From NCBI RefSeq assembly GCF_007558825.1, contig NZ_VLTK01000015.1:1-64000 (forward strand): a DNA stretch of 64,000 bases. The letters are read 5' to 3'. Positions 8,553 to 18,884 of the stretch are shown in pieces (position 1 is the first letter of the stretch; every line of letters starts with the position of its first letter). Made by a program: the position numbers and the translations under genes. This DNA is from Brevibacterium aurantiacum. GTDB lineage: Bacteria > Actinomycetota > Actinomycetes > Actinomycetales > Brevibacteriaceae. The notes below the pieces were generated by a model. The model ran no database searches and was not told the DNA's origin. It saw only the letters and a list, made by a program, of their open reading frames with translations.

Positions 8553-9716
8553 ATGGGACCGCGAAGAACCGAGGCCATTCTCGCCGTTGTGGTGACAGTG
8601 TCGCTGGCAGCCATCATTGCACTGGCACAGATCGACGCAGGGACACCGTTGCGGTCGCTGCCATTCGTCTTCGCGCTCGGGTTCGGCGCTGTGCTCCTTC
8701 TGCGGCGCGGACTGCCGAGGACCGTCGTCGTCCTCAGCGTCCTGGGGACCTTCGCCTACTACAGCCTCGACCTCGTCCCGATCGGGGTCGCTCTGCCCGT
8801 GGTCGCTGCGCTCTTCTCCGTCGCCGAGGTGGGGCTGACCCGATTCGCCGTCGTTTCGGGAGCCGTGGTGTTCCTTGTGTCGACCGCCTTTCGGATTCGT
8901 GATGATTCGCTTCCGCTCGGTCGTCTTCTCGGCGCCGAGTCGATCTCAACGATCGCACTCATCGCCGCGGCGATTGCCCTCGGACATGCTGTGGCCACCC
9001 ACCGACGCTTTCTCGACCAACACACCCAGCTGCTCCGTCTCCAGGACGAGCACCTGCGCAAGGAATCCGAGAGACAGCTCCAGCACGAGAGACTGCAGCT
9101 CTCCCGCGACCTCCACGACACGCTTGGGCACAAGCTCTCGGTCATCTCACTTCATGCTGCGGTCGGCATCGAGGCGATCGAACAGGGTGGTCAGGAGAGT
9201 TCGGAGGCAGCAAAGGCCCTTGACCGCGTTCGCGCCGAAGCCGGAGAGTCACTGAGCGATCTGCGATCCATGGTCCGTCTCCTGCGCTCCGAGGACGAAA
9301 CGACCCGCACCAGCCTCGGCATCGACGGCATTGAGACTCTCCTCGAACAGGCGAGGTCCATGGGGATCTCGGTCTCATCAACGGTCGGATTCTCACCCGG
9401 CCAGGTGCCCTCCCCTGTCGAGACGGTGATCTTCCGCGTCGTTCAGGAGGGACTCACGAACGTGCTCCGACATGCCTCGGCCACGGCTGTCAGCGTCGAG
9501 ATCGGACTCAGCGATGACGACGTCACGGTGACAGTCGTCGACGACGGAACTGGAGCCGCCTCCGCTGCCACGCTCGGAGAGGAGAGCACGGGAGGACACG
9601 GACTCACGGGGATGAGCGAGAGGGTGCGCCTCCTCGGCGGACAACTCAGCACTCGATCCGCCCCGAATCGGGGCTTCACCCTGCACGCCACGCTGCCGAG
9701 GAGGATCGACTCATGA
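8553..9716 (+). CDS. Sensor histidine kinase, DesK/NarL-partner type
   Basis: 387 residues. The N-terminal half (to about residue 150) has five or six hydrophobic segments and no large external domain. It is followed by a coiled linker, the HisKA_3 phospho-acceptor motif LSRDLHDTLGHKLSVIS with its histidine, and a C-terminal ATPase domain with EGLTNVLRHA (N box), VVDDGTG and GHGLTGMSERV (G boxes). I prefer ATG at 8553; the frame is open from GTG 8517. Its stop overlaps the response-regulator start as ATGA, the usual coupled arrangement. Confidence 0.92.
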   Translation: MGPRRTEAILAVVVTVSLAAIIALAQIDAGTPLRSLPFVFALGFGAVLLLRRGLPRTVVVLSVLGTFAYYSLDLVPIGVALPVVAALFSVAEVGLTRFAVVSGAVVFLVSTAFRIRDDSLPLGRLLGAESISTIALIAAAIALGHAVATHRRFLDQHTQLLRLQDEHLRKESERQLQHERLQLSRDLHDTLGHKLSVISLHAAVGIEAIEQGGQESSEAAKALDRVRAEAGESLSDLRSMVRLLRSEDETTRTSLGIDGIETLLEQARSMGISVSSTVGFSPGQVPSPVETVIFRVVQEGLTNVLRHASATAVSVEIGLSDDDVTVTVVDDGTGAASAATLGEESTGGHGLTGMSERVRLLGGQLSTRSAPNRGFTLHATLPRRIDS

Positions 9717-10399
9717 TCTCCATCCTGCTTGTCGACGATCAGGAACTCGTGCGCACCGGACTGCGCCAATTGGCCGTCAGCGATGGCGATATCGAGGTCG
9801 TCGCCGAGGCGGCAGATGGTCGAGCAGGGCTCGGCCTCGTGCGACAGCTGGGTCCCGATGTCGTGCTCATGGACATCAGGATGCCCGTGATGGATGGGAT
9901 CACGGCGACGAGGCTCATCACCGGAGACCCTGGGCTCAATTCCACGAAGGTCGTCATGCTCACGACCTTCGACGACGATGAGGACATCGTGTCCGCCATC
10001 CAGGTCGGCGCCAGCGGCTACCTCCTCAAGGACATCAGACCGGCCGATCTGCGCTCGGCCATCCGCTCGGTCGCCGGCGGTGATTCTCTCCTCTCCCCGT
10101 CGGTGACCAATACGGTGCTGCGACGATTGAACGCCGGGCAGAAGGCGATGCCACGACCCGAGCTGCTCGAGGCGCTCACCGATCGCGAGAGGGAGGTTCT
10201 GGCACGCATCGGTCGCGGGGAGTCGAACCAGCAGGTCGGTGCCAGCCTGTTCATCAGCCCGGAGACTGCGCGCACCTACGCCAGCCGTCTGTTGGGCAAA
10301 CTTGGAGCACGTGACCGGTCACAGCTTGTCGTCCTCGCCTACGAGTCTGGGCTCGTCGTACCCGGAGATGCGGTGCCGGAAGGCACCGACCAGACATGA
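9713..10399 (+). CDS. NarL/LuxR-family response regulator
   Basis: 228 residues. The receiver domain (1 to about 120) has the acidic pair DD, the phospho-acceptor aspartate in VLMDIRMPVMDG and the conserved lysine in GYLLKDI. The C-terminal LuxR HTH is LTDREREVLARIGRGESNQQV followed by SPETARTYASRLLGKLGA. The partner kinase is encoded immediately upstream with a four-base overlap. No obvious target transporter is next to it. It converges on the methyltransferase gene, with 18 bases between stops. Confidence 0.93.
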   Translation: MISILLVDDQELVRTGLRQLAVSDGDIEVVAEAADGRAGLGLVRQLGPDVVLMDIRMPVMDGITATRLITGDPGLNSTKVVMLTTFDDDEDIVSAIQVGASGYLLKDIRPADLRSAIRSVAGGDSLLSPSVTNTVLRRLNAGQKAMPRPELLEALTDREREVLARIGRGESNQQVGASLFISPETARTYASRLLGKLGARDRSQLVVLAYESGLVVPGDAVPEGTDQT

Positions 10400-10417
10400 G
10401 TGATCGATCGCGTGAGC

Positions 10418-11683
10418 TCAGCCGCGTCTGAGGCTGCAGACGACGGTGAACTTGCTGGTGCGAGCGACCTGTTCGCTGGGACCGATGACGCGTTCCAAGG
10501 TCTCGCGGTAGTGCAGGTGGGAGTTGTAGACCGTGAAGACCCGCCCGTCGGGTGCCAGCAGCTCGGCCGCTGTGCGCATGAGTCCGGCAGCGGTGTCAGT
10601 CTCGATGGTCGTACCCTGGTGGAAGGGCGGGTTGAGCAGAATGAGATCGTGCCCGCCGATGCGCACCGAAGAGTCTGAACCAGTCAGAGCCTGTACATCC
10701 GTGGCATCGGCGAGGATGGCCTCGACCTCGAGTCCGTTCGCCTCAGCGGTTTCCCTCGCCGAGGCGACCGCCGCCTTCGATACGTCCACGCCGGTCCCCT
10801 TCTTAGCCGCCGTGACCTGCATCGCAGCTGTGAGCAGCCATCCGTTCCCACATCCGAGATCAACGACCGAGTTCGGGAAACCAGGACCTGCCTCGGCGAG
10901 TTGAGTCTCGGAGGACTGGGCCTCGGCGGGGCCAGATTCGGCCGCTAGCGCCGTGAGCAGCGCTGCCGAGCCCTCATCGCTTTTGACCCCGGAGAAGCAG
11001 GCTCCGTGGGCCCTGACCTGCAGCGGACCTGTGGCCGGATGATCGATTCTGCTGTGCCTGGGGAAGCTCGGCAGGCTCGGTGATGACAGCGTCCGGCTGC
11101 CGATGATCATGCGGTGCTTGCCGACACCTGGAGAGACGTCGACGCGGGCGAAGCCACGCGCCAATTCCTTGTTCACGGCTCGGCTCATCGAATCGCTGCG
11201 ACCGATGACGATGATCGTGGTCACGTGGGCCTGGACGGCAGCGATCGTCTCGGCCAACGCTTGGGTGGCCTTCGGTGCGTTAACGATCGCCCAGACTTCT
11301 TCCGCTTCCGGGGCGAAGACAGCGAGATCGTCGATGGGGCTGGCCTGATCTGCCACCTCGGCGACGGCGCGTGCTTCGTCCACCCGGTCGTTGTACGTGC
11401 GCACAGGTACGATCTCGCTCAGCAGCCGCGACTGCAGTCCCTGGCCGTCATCGACGATGAGGACCTCGTGCGGAAGTCTCACGACCGCCTCGGCGTCCAC
11501 GAATGTTCCGTCCGTTGCACGCCCGGAGACGTCGAGCTCTCCGCTGCGTCGCCCCAGGACATACTCGGTGAGGATCCTTGCCTGTGGGAATCCCGGAACT
11601 GCAGCGAGCTCGGGAAACTGCTCCAGCAGATCCTGACTGCGGTGGCGGGCAGGAGAATCCGGAGACAGGAGGGTAGAAGGCAT
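10418..11683 (-). CDS. Class I SAM methyltransferase, RsmC/RlmG type
   Basis: 421 residues. The C-terminal half holds the SAM-binding motif VVDLGCGNGWLL and the catalytic LLNPPFHQG motif typical of N6-adenine/N2-guanine methyltransferases; the N-terminal half resembles the degenerate first domain of RsmC/RlmG. This supports a cytosolic rRNA guanine-N2 methyltransferase, though the target base cannot be assigned here. A linker at about residues 235-255 is rich in E, A and S. Transcribed alone, convergent with the response regulator. Confidence 0.82.
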   Translation of the reverse strand: MPSTLLSPDSPARHRSQDLLEQFPELAAVPGFPQARILTEYVLGRRSGELDVSGRATDGTFVDAEAVVRLPHEVLIVDDGQGLQSRLLSEIVPVRTYNDRVDEARAVAEVADQASPIDDLAVFAPEAEEVWAIVNAPKATQALAETIAAVQAHVTTIIVIGRSDSMSRAVNKELARGFARVDVSPGVGKHRMIIGSRTLSSPSLPSFPRHSRIDHPATGPLQVRAHGACFSGVKSDEGSAALLTALAAESGPAEAQSSETQLAEAGPGFPNSVVDLGCGNGWLLTAAMQVTAAKKGTGVDVSKAAVASARETAEANGLEVEAILADATDVQALTGSDSSVRIGGHDLILLNPPFHQGTTIETDTAAGLMRTAAELLAPDGRVFTVYNSHLHYRETLERVIGPSEQVARTSKFTVVCSLRRG

Positions 11684-11877
11684 TCGAACAGTCTAGTCGG
11701 ACTGAGCCCCTGCTTCAGTCGCGGATGCGCCACCACCGGGAACGACCGTTCCACACAGATCTGCTGTGCAGGTTGAGACGGAGCTACGTGCAGGTTGGGG
11801 CAGACTTAGGAGCGTCGCAGCACGCAGATGTGCTACTAATTGAGAGAGCTTCATCCAGTGTCGCATCAGGAGAGATC

Positions 11878-12282
11878 ATGACAATCCTCGTCGGTTATTC
11901 CCCCTCACCCGAAGGCAAGGCTGCCGTCACGTTCGGCATCGATCAGGCGAAGGCCTTCGATGACACCGTGATCGTGCTCAACGCCGGCATCGGAGAGACC
12001 CCCGACGAACGCGGTGTCGCGACGAATCAGGACATGGACGAGCTCAAAGAGGCGCTGCGCTCATCAAAGGTCTCCCATGAGATCCTGCAGTTCCTGCGCG
12101 GCAATGACCCCGTTGAGGAACTCCTCGCCCTCGCCGAGGCGACCGAAGACACCCGCATGATCGTGATCGGATCGCGTCGCCGCTCCCCCGTCGGCAAACT
12201 CATCATGGGCTCGACTGCCCAGCGCATCATCCTCGACGCTGACGTCCCCGTCGTCTCTGTCAAGGCCGACAAGAAGGCGTAG
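11878..12282 (+). CDS. Universal stress protein, UspA family
   Basis: 134-residue single-domain Usp. It has the N-terminal strand TILVGYSPSPEGKAAV and the ATP-binding signature GSRRRSPVGKLIMGSTAQRI (G-x2-G-x9-GS), so it is probably an ATP-binding type. ATG at 11878 is preceded by CAGGAGAGATC. Upstream in the leader, TACTAAT at about 11834 may be a -10 element. Monocistronic. Confidence 0.92.
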   Translation: MTILVGYSPSPEGKAAVTFGIDQAKAFDDTVIVLNAGIGETPDERGVATNQDMDELKEALRSSKVSHEILQFLRGNDPVEELLALAEATEDTRMIVIGSRRRSPVGKLIMGSTAQRIILDADVPVVSVKADKKA

Positions 12283-12343
12283 GTGCCGCCGCACCCTCAC
12301 TCCCTCCCACGCAACACCTACCAGCCGGTGAGCAAGCTGAGGG

Positions 12344-13489
12344 TCAGGGCCCGACGATGGCCGCGATGAGATCGTCGACGTCTTCGGCAGCGGTGTCGAA
12401 GGCACACATGAGGCGCACGACGTTCTTGGCCATGGGCCAGTCGGCAAAGGCGAACTTCTGCCGAGCTCGTGCTGCGACCTCCTCAGGCATGTGCACGAAG
12501 ACGACGTTGGATTCGGTCTTCGCCACGATCGAGATTTCGGGTGCACGGCCGGTGGAGATCGCCTCGGCGAGGCCATCTGCCAATCGCTGGGCCATGCCGT
12601 TGGCATGATTCGCGGAGGTGCGCCACAGGTCACCTTCGTAGAGGGCGCCCAGCTGGGCGGAGAGGAAGCGCATCTTCGATGACAGCTGCAGGTTCATCTT
12701 CCGCAGGAACTTCATCCCCTGGCCGATGTCGGGGTTGAGGACGACGATCGCTTCGGCGCCGAGGAGTCCGTTCTTCGTTCCGCCCAGGCTGATGATGTCG
12801 ACGCCGGTCGCCGTCGTCAGCGATCCGAGCTCAGTGTTCAGGTAGGCCGCGGCATTGCCCAGACGCGAACCGTCAACATGCAGGATCATATCGAGCCTGT
12901 GAGCCGTGTCGGCGATCTGGCGAATCTCCTCCGGCGTGTATGTCGTGCCCCATTCGGTCGATTCCGAGATACTCACAGCCAAGGGCTGAGCGTTGTGTTC
13001 GTTGCCGCGGCCGAGGATCGCGCCTTCGATGATCTCAGGAGTCAGCTTCCCATCGGGAGTGGCTGCGCCGATGATCTTGAGTCCGCCGACCTTTTCCGGT
13101 GCGCCGGTTTCGTCATAGTTGATGTGGGCGGAGGCTGCTGTGATGACGGCGCCCCAGCGGGGCAGCGCCGACTGCAGCGCGAGGACGTTGGCACCGGTAC
13201 CGTTGAAGACCGGGAACGCCTGGGCGGAGGGGCCGAAGTGGCCCTTCATGACTTCACCGAAGCGCGCGGTCCAGGGATCACCACCGTAGCCGGGGGTGTG
13301 TCCGACATTGGCGTCCGTGATGGCGGCGATGACTTCGGGGTGTGCGCCGGCCCAGTTGTCGGAGCCGAAGTTGCGCGGATGAGCCGAAGGGGAGGTGTCG
13401 ACGGGCTGCGGGTCGAGGGGCGTTGCCCGGTCGAGAGGCATCGTCTGGCCGGTCGATGGGTTCTGGGACATCGGTGTCTGATCATTCAC
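12344..13489 (-). CDS. Low-specificity L-threonine aldolase family, PLP enzyme
   Basis: 381 residues, a fold-type I PLP enzyme of the threonine aldolase/beta-eliminating lyase family; it cleaves L-threonine or allo-threonine to glycine and acetaldehyde. Seen: HVDGSRLGNAAAYL (aspartate and arginine contacts to PLP) and SLGGTKNG with the Schiff-base lysine. The first 40 residues are a proline-rich extension not usual in the family. The frame starts at GTG 13489; ATG 13471 would shorten the extension, and neither has a clear ribosome-binding site. Confidence 0.88.
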   Translation of the reverse strand: MNDQTPMSQNPSTGQTMPLDRATPLDPQPVDTSPSAHPRNFGSDNWAGAHPEVIAAITDANVGHTPGYGGDPWTARFGEVMKGHFGPSAQAFPVFNGTGANVLALQSALPRWGAVITAASAHINYDETGAPEKVGGLKIIGAATPDGKLTPEIIEGAILGRGNEHNAQPLAVSISESTEWGTTYTPEEIRQIADTAHRLDMILHVDGSRLGNAAAYLNTELGSLTTATGVDIISLGGTKNGLLGAEAIVVLNPDIGQGMKFLRKMNLQLSSKMRFLSAQLGALYEGDLWRTSANHANGMAQRLADGLAEAISTGRAPEISIVAKTESNVVFVHMPEEVAARARQKFAFADWPMAKNVVRLMCAFDTAAEDVDDLIAAIVGP

Positions 13490-13623
13490 ACGTTCAGATT
13501 AGCCTCCCGCGCCGACCCCGCACAGTCCGTTCCAAAACCACCCGTGGCAACGGGGTGATTTGATGCTGGCAGGACGGGCTGCTGAACTGGCTGGAGGGAA
13601 AGCGAGCCCGGGTGCCGGGTGAA

Positions 13624-14595
13624 CTATGCCCCCAAATTGAACGATTGTCGGTAGGCCGAGGGGGTGGTTCCGACGAGCGCTCGAAAATGTTCACGCAATT
13701 GTGTTGCCGAGGCGTACCCCACATCGTGGCCGATCTGGTCGATTGACAGGTCTGTATTCTCGAGGAGCTCCTGCGCTCGCTGAACCCGCTGATGAGTCAC
13801 CCATTTGAGCGGCGTGGTTCCGACCTGCGCAATGAATCTGCGAGTCAGCTGTCTCGTAGAGAGCGCGGAACGTTCGGCCAATGCGGCAAGATCCAGGTTC
13901 GTGCCCAAACGGGCCTTCGCCCAGTCCAAGGTCTCGGCCAGACCAGTGTCCCCTCGATCAGTGCCGGCCGCATCAACACGGCTGGGCCAATCGACGAACT
14001 GCTGCTGCCCGCCGTGTCGCAGCGGTGCCGTGACCATCCGTTTGGCGATCGTGCTCGCCGCGGCCGCACCCAGCTCTCGTCTCACAACATGCAGGCAGGT
14101 GTCGATGGCCGCCGCTGTACCGGCCCCGGTGACGACCCGGCCGGTGTCGGTGAAGAGGTTGGCACTGACGACGTCCACCAGTGGGAACCTGCGGGCCAGC
14201 TCATCTTCGAACAGCCAATGAGTGCTTGCAGACAATCCGTCCAGGACACCGGTCTCTGCGAGGATGAAGGCCCCGCTGCACAGAGACACCACGAGCGCAC
14301 CATTCGCATGCGCTTCCCTGATGGCTCGATGTTCCGCCGAGTTTCCGGTCGATGGAAGCGTCGCAGATACGATGACGACATCGGCATCGGCGAGCCCCTC
14401 GAGACCATGTGTCGATTCGACGCACACCGACGGCCGGTGCTTCGATTCGACCCGGCCCGGGCCGCCGTCCGAGCACACCCGATAGTCGACGAGCGGCAGG
14501 CCAGCCTCTGAGCGGTCGATTCCGAAAACCTCCGCCGTCACCCCGAATTCGAAGAGCGAGATACCCTCTCGGATCAGTACTGCCACAGTCCACAT
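13624..14595 (-). CDS. GlxA-type AraC regulator (DJ-1/PfpI domain plus AraC HTH)
   Basis: 323 residues. Residues 1 to about 190 are a DJ-1/PfpI-like amidotransferase domain (the CSGAFILAETGVLDG elbow retains a cysteine). The C-terminal 100 residues are an AraC/XylS double HTH (LSTRQLTRRFIAQVGTTPLKWV and ...IDQIGHDVGYASATQLREHF). ATG at 14595 gives the usual family length; the frame is open to 14703. It is divergent from the permease at 14697 across about 100 bases and likely controls it. Confidence 0.9.
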   Translation of the reverse strand: MWTVAVLIREGISLFEFGVTAEVFGIDRSEAGLPLVDYRVCSDGGPGRVESKHRPSVCVESTHGLEGLADADVVIVSATLPSTGNSAEHRAIREAHANGALVVSLCSGAFILAETGVLDGLSASTHWLFEDELARRFPLVDVVSANLFTDTGRVVTGAGTAAAIDTCLHVVRRELGAAAASTIAKRMVTAPLRHGGQQQFVDWPSRVDAAGTDRGDTGLAETLDWAKARLGTNLDLAALAERSALSTRQLTRRFIAQVGTTPLKWVTHQRVQRAQELLENTDLSIDQIGHDVGYASATQLREHFRALVGTTPSAYRQSFNLGA

Positions 14596-14696
14596 GTCAT
14601 CCAGTATGGCCCTCAACAACGCAGATGTCTCGAAACCGTTGATGAATGTCATTTCAGCCACTCGTCGATCCGCCGTGTTCGCGATTGAGTGAAGAT

Positions 14697-15980
14697 ATGA
14701 CAATGCACCAACAGCTCAGCTCGCGTCTCTCCTCGCGCATCACCGGCGTAGCCGCCGGTCTGGCGTCCGTCGTCGGCGCTGGCCTCATCGGAGTTCCGGC
14801 GGCGGTGATCAGCGAAACCGGCTCCGCTGCAATACTCACGTGGATCGTCGCGGCCTTGGCATGTGTCCCTATGCTGTGTCTGTTCAGGGACACTGTGGTG
14901 AGTCGACCCGAGAGTCGTGATCCGCTGCGAGACACGGTGCGGTCGGGCCTGGGCCGAACGGCAGGAGACATGGTGCCGCTGCTGTTCGGAATCGTCGTGC
15001 TCGTCGGTCTGCCGGCGGGATCGGTGATGGCCGCCAGGAATCTCTCAGCCATCACGGGATCAGCACTGCCGGAGAGCGTGACTGCCATCGCGATCCTCGC
15101 AGTCGCTGTGGCGACGAACCTGCTGGGCAAACACGTCGGTCACCAGGTGGAGAGGATAGGGACAGTGGCCCTCATCCTCTCCCTGGCCGGAGTGGTCGTG
15201 TGGTCGACTCTCCATTCTCAGCGAGTCCCCGAGATCTTCCCCGACGGAGGAGACGTCTTGCTGGTCCCCGTCGGTTTCATGGTGGCCTTCTGGGCCTTCA
15301 TCGGCTTCGAGAACCTCACCTTTCTGGCTCGGGATCTGCCCGACCCCAAACGAGAATTCATGCCCATCGCATTGACGAGCCTGGGTCTCCTGCTTCTCCT
15401 CACCACCTCACTGACCGTCGCGGTCCTCGTCCTCACACCCAGAGCGGATCCGGTCACCGGGGTCGTCGACGCGCTGCGCACGACTCCCTACGGCGACGCC
15501 GCCGCATTGGTCCTCGCCGCATCCGGAGTAGTGGGGATGCTTCTCAACTCGGTCGCCTGGGTCCGCGGTGTCGGACTGGTCATCGATTCTGCCGCCAGGG
15601 ACGGGATCCTCCCCCACAGCGTCGCTGGGCGCGACGCGCTGAATCCGCGGCGCGCCATCACGATCATGAGCTGCGGCTTCGCGATATCGCTGGTGCTGCT
15701 CCAACAGAAGCCGACCCTGGTCATCGATATGCTGGCCGCAGCCAGCGGAGTATTCATCGTCATCTACACCTTGTGCATCCTCGCCTACGTTCGAGCCTTC
15801 GGTCTCAGGGTGTCAACCGTCGCCAACCTGGCACTCGTCCCTTTCCTCCTCTGGTCGCTTGCGTCTTCCGGGTGGAGAGCAGCGTTCCCGCTGGCCGCCG
15901 TCCTCATCGCGTGGGTCATTGTTCGTGTGGGAGTCCGCAGGACGAGTGTGCCGGAGATGCACGAAGCCCGCCTCCCCTGA
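14697..15980 (+). CDS. APC-superfamily transporter
   Basis: 427 residues, about 12 hydrophobic segments. The start of TM1 (ITGVAAGLASVVGAGLIGVPAAV) has the unwound GAGLIG motif typical of APC permeases, and AFIGFENLTFLARDLPDP matches the TM6 end. It is somewhat shorter than the first permease and of a different subfamily. ATG at 14697 is favoured; the upstream frame would overlap the divergent regulator's promoter. A hairpin overlaps its stop codon. Confidence 0.85.
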   Translation: MTMHQQLSSRLSSRITGVAAGLASVVGAGLIGVPAAVISETGSAAILTWIVAALACVPMLCLFRDTVVSRPESRDPLRDTVRSGLGRTAGDMVPLLFGIVVLVGLPAGSVMAARNLSAITGSALPESVTAIAILAVAVATNLLGKHVGHQVERIGTVALILSLAGVVVWSTLHSQRVPEIFPDGGDVLLVPVGFMVAFWAFIGFENLTFLARDLPDPKREFMPIALTSLGLLLLLTTSLTVAVLVLTPRADPVTGVVDALRTTPYGDAAALVLAASGVVGMLLNSVAWVRGVGLVIDSAARDGILPHSVAGRDALNPRRAITIMSCGFAISLVLLQQKPTLVIDMLAAASGVFIVIYTLCILAYVRAFGLRVSTVANLALVPFLLWSLASSGWRAAFPLAAVLIAWVIVRVGVRRTSVPEMHEARLP

Positions 15981-15995
15981 GGGAGACGGGCTTCG
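15962..15995. terminator. Bidirectional terminator between permease and sucD
   Basis: Long hairpin with arms CGAAGCCCG...CTCCC and GGGAG...CGGGCTTCG around a CTGA loop that includes the permease stop codon. It sits between two convergent genes and could end both. Confidence 0.7.
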
Positions 15996-16031
15996 AAACT
16001 GTGCTTCAGCCGAATCTATACTTCAGACGAC

Positions 16032-16928
16032 TCAGGCGAGGAGTTCGCGCATGAGGTCGGCGGTTTCGGTCGGGGTCTTGCCGACCTTCACGCCTGCAGC
16101 CTCCAGGGCTTCCTTCTTCGCCGTAGCGGTACCTGAGGAGCCGGAGACGATGGCACCGGCGTGGCCCATGGTCTTGCCCTCGGGAGCGGTGAAGCCTGCA
16201 ACGTAGCCGACGACCGGCTTCGTCACGTTGTCCTTGATGTAGGCAGCAGCACGCTCTTCAGCGTCTCCGCCGATCTCGCCGATCATGACGATGGCTTCGG
16301 TCTCAGGATCATTCTCGAACGCTTCGAGCGCATCGATGTGCGTGGTGCCGATGACCGGGTCACCACCGATTCCGATGGCAGTGGAGAAGCCGAGGTCACG
16401 CAGTTCGTACATCATCTGGTAGGTCAGCGTGCCGGACTTGGATACCAGTCCGAGCTTGCCCTTCTTGGTGATGTTGGCAGGGATGATGCCTGCCAGCGAT
16501 GCCTCTGGCGAGATGATGCCCGGGCAGTTGGGTCCGATGATGCGGGTCGCATTGCCTGCGGCCTGAGCACGTGCCCAGACTTCGGCGGCGTCCTGGACCG
16601 GGATGCCCTCAGTGATGATGACGAGCAGACCGATCTTGGCGTCAACGGCTTCGATGGCCGCATCCTTGGAGAATGCCGGCGGCACGAAGGCCACGGAGAC
16701 GTCGGCACCGGTGGCTTCCATCGCCTCGGCGACTGATCCGAAGACGGGCAGCTCAATTTCGTTGCCGTCTTTGTTGTTGTGCTTGACGGTGGTGCCGGCC
16801 TTGCGGGCGTTGACACCGCCGACGACGTTGGATCCTGCTGCGAGCATGCGCGCAGTGTGCTTGGTTCCTTCGCCGCCAGTGATGCCCTGGACGATGATCT
16901 TCGAATCGGAATTCAGGAAGATAGACAT
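16032..16928 (-). CDS. sucD: Succinyl-CoA synthetase alpha subunit
   Basis: 298 residues, the normal size for SucD. With SucC it interconverts succinyl-CoA and succinate with nucleotide triphosphate formation in the TCA cycle. The CoA-binding N-terminus reads [13 protein letters not shown]; the loop [11 protein letters not shown] and the phospho-histidine motif [12 protein letters not shown] are present. It follows sucC by 18 bases on the same strand with a purine-rich ribosome-binding site in the gap. Confidence 0.98.
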   Translation of the reverse strand: MSIFLNSDSKIIVQGITGGEGTKHTARMLAAGSNVVGGVNARKAGTTVKHNNKDGNEIELPVFGSVAEAMEATGADVSVAFVPPAFSKDAAIEAVDAKIGLLVIITEGIPVQDAAEVWARAQAAGNATRIIGPNCPGIISPEASLAGIIPANITKKGKLGLVSKSGTLTYQMMYELRDLGFSTAIGIGGDPVIGTTHIDALEAFENDPETEAIVMIGEIGGDAEERAAAYIKDNVTKPVVGYVAGFTAPEGKTMGHAGAIVSGSSGTATAKKEALEAAGVKVGKTPTETADLMRELLA

Positions 16929-16946
16929 TTATGTAAAGACCTTTCC

Positions 16947-18116
16947 TTACTTGGCAGCAGCCAGTTCGGCGGCCTTATCGGCTCCACCGTCCATGGTGTC
17001 GGTCAGAGTGACGAGTGGGTTCGCGGCTTCCTTGAGGATCGCACGTCCCTCTTCGACGTTGTTTCCGTCGAGGCGGACGACGAGCGGCTTGGTGGCCTGG
17101 TCGCCGAGGATCTCGAGAGCCTTGACGATGCCGTCGGCCACTGCGTCACAGGCGGTGATTCCGCCGAAGACGTTGACGAAGACTGACTTGACCTGCTCAT
17201 CGCCGAGGATGACCTCGAGCCCGTTGGCCATCACCTCAGCAGAGGCACCGCCTCCGATGTCGAGGAAGTTGGCAGGCTTGACGTTGCTGTGCTTCTCACC
17301 GGCGTAGGCGACGACGTCGAGGGTCGACATGACGAGCCCGGCACCGTTTCCGATGATTCCGACTTCGCCGTCGAGCTTGACGTAGTTGAGGTCGAGCTTC
17401 TTGGCCTTGAGCTCGAGTGGGTTCTCTGCGCTGTCATCGCGCAGCTCCTCGTGCTCAGGCTGGCGGAAGTCGGCGTTCTCATCGAGAGACACCTTTCCGT
17501 CGAGCGCGATGATGTCACCAGCACCGGTCTTGACCAGCGGGTTGACCTCAACGAGGGAAGCGTCTTCCTTCTCGAAGACGGTCCACAGGGACATCAGCAC
17601 GGGGGCAACCTTGGCGGCGGTCTCCGCGTCGAAGCCTGCTTCCTTGGCGATCTCTTCGGCCTTCGCAGCATCGATTCCGTCGATGGCAGAGACTGGGATC
17701 TTGGCGAGCGCTTCCGGACGTTCCTCGGCGAGCTGCTCGATCTCCACTCCGCCTTCCTTGGAGCACATGGCCAAGTAGGTGCGGTTGGACCGGTCGAGGA
17801 GAACCGAGAAGTAGTACTCTTCAGCGATGTCTGCACCTTCGGCGATCATCACCTTTTCGGTGATGTGGCCCTTGATGTCGAGACCCAGGATGTCCTTGGC
17901 GCGAGCTTCGGCTTCTTCAGGATTCTTTGCAACCTTGACGCCGCCGGCCTTGCCGCGGCCGCCCATCTTGACCTGAGACTTGACGACGACTACTCCGCCG
18001 CCGAGTTCTTCGGCTGCCTTCTTCGCTGCTTCTGGTGTCGTCGCGACCTGAGCCTTGAGCACGGGCACTCCGTGCTTCTCAAACAGGTCACGTGCTTGAT
18101 ACTCGAAAAGATCCAC
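16947..18116 (-). CDS. sucC: Succinyl-CoA synthetase beta subunit
   Basis: 389 residues. The ATP-grasp N-terminal half begins [19 protein letters not shown] and carries [16 protein letters not shown]. The C-terminal domain has [11 protein letters not shown] and NIFGG-like [10 protein letters not shown]. The GTG start at 18116 is preceded by GAAGGA six bases away. It is the first gene of a sucCD operon divergent from the MarR gene. Confidence 0.98.
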   Translation of the reverse strand: MDLFEYQARDLFEKHGVPVLKAQVATTPEAAKKAAEELGGGVVVVKSQVKMGGRGKAGGVKVAKNPEEAEARAKDILGLDIKGHITEKVMIAEGADIAEEYYFSVLLDRSNRTYLAMCSKEGGVEIEQLAEERPEALAKIPVSAIDGIDAAKAEEIAKEAGFDAETAAKVAPVLMSLWTVFEKEDASLVEVNPLVKTGAGDIIALDGKVSLDENADFRQPEHEELRDDSAENPLELKAKKLDLNYVKLDGEVGIIGNGAGLVMSTLDVVAYAGEKHSNVKPANFLDIGGGASAEVMANGLEVILGDEQVKSVFVNVFGGITACDAVADGIVKALEILGDQATKPLVVRLDGNNVEEGRAILKEAANPLVTLTDTMDGGADKAAELAAAK

Positions 18117-18311
18117 GTGTATTCCTTCGTTTCTACTGCCGGGTCTTTTGGCCCCGCAGGTGCGTTGACGGATGCAACAACCATGACCACTTTATTCCCA
18201 AGTGGCCCCGTCCATCCAAACGTGCAGGCCAAATCAGCCGATGAGTAAGAAATATCTCGGTAAAAAGTATCTTTGGCACAAAGAATCTTGATCTGGACGT
18301 AAAATCGAAAC

Positions 18312-18806
18312 ATGGACGAGGTTGATCGGATTGTCGCGGCGTGGCGCCACGAGCGCCCGGATCTCGACGTGTCTCCGATGGAGATACTCTCCCGCGTCTC
18401 ACGGCTGGCCCGCCAACTGGATTTGGCACGGAAGTCCAGCTTCAGCGACTACGACATCGAGGGGTGGGCCTTCGACGTGCTCTCCGCTCTGCGCCGTTCC
18501 GGTGAGCCCTATCAGCTCTCCCCCTCAACTCTGCTGCAGGAGACACTGGTCACCAGCGGCACCATGACCAACCGCATCGATCGACTCGTCACCGCCGGCT
18601 GGGTCGAACGACTGCCAGACCCCGGAGATCGCCGAGGTGTGCTCGTGCGGTTGACGGCCGATGGCCGCGCCACGGTCGACTCCGCCCTTGCCGACCTGCT
18701 GGTCAAGGAGCGTGAGATCCTCAGCGACCTGACTCCGGCAGGACGTCGCAAGCTCGCCTCACTGCTGCGACAGCTCTCGACCGGATTCGACGCCGACGAG
18801 AGCTGA
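18312..18806 (+). CDS. MarR family transcriptional regulator
   Basis: 164 residues. The winged HTH is LSPSTLLQETLVTSGTMTNRIDRLVTAGWVERLPDPGDRRGVLVRLT, with the DxR wing characteristic of MarR; flanking helices form the dimer domain. TAAAAT at 18300-18305 is a likely -10, placing transcription at or next to the ATG, so the message may be leaderless (no Shine-Dalgarno). Divergent from sucC across 195 bases. The regulated gene is unknown; the downstream GNAT gene is a candidate. Confidence 0.93.
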   Translation: MDEVDRIVAAWRHERPDLDVSPMEILSRVSRLARQLDLARKSSFSDYDIEGWAFDVLSALRRSGEPYQLSPSTLLQETLVTSGTMTNRIDRLVTAGWVERLPDPGDRRGVLVRLTADGRATVDSALADLLVKEREILSDLTPAGRRKLASLLRQLSTGFDADES

Positions 18807-18884
18807 GCCCCTGTCACAGGGCGAACTCGGGCAGACGCAGACCGATCGCAGGAAGAGTTCAATGACGAACGAGAAGGAGATGTC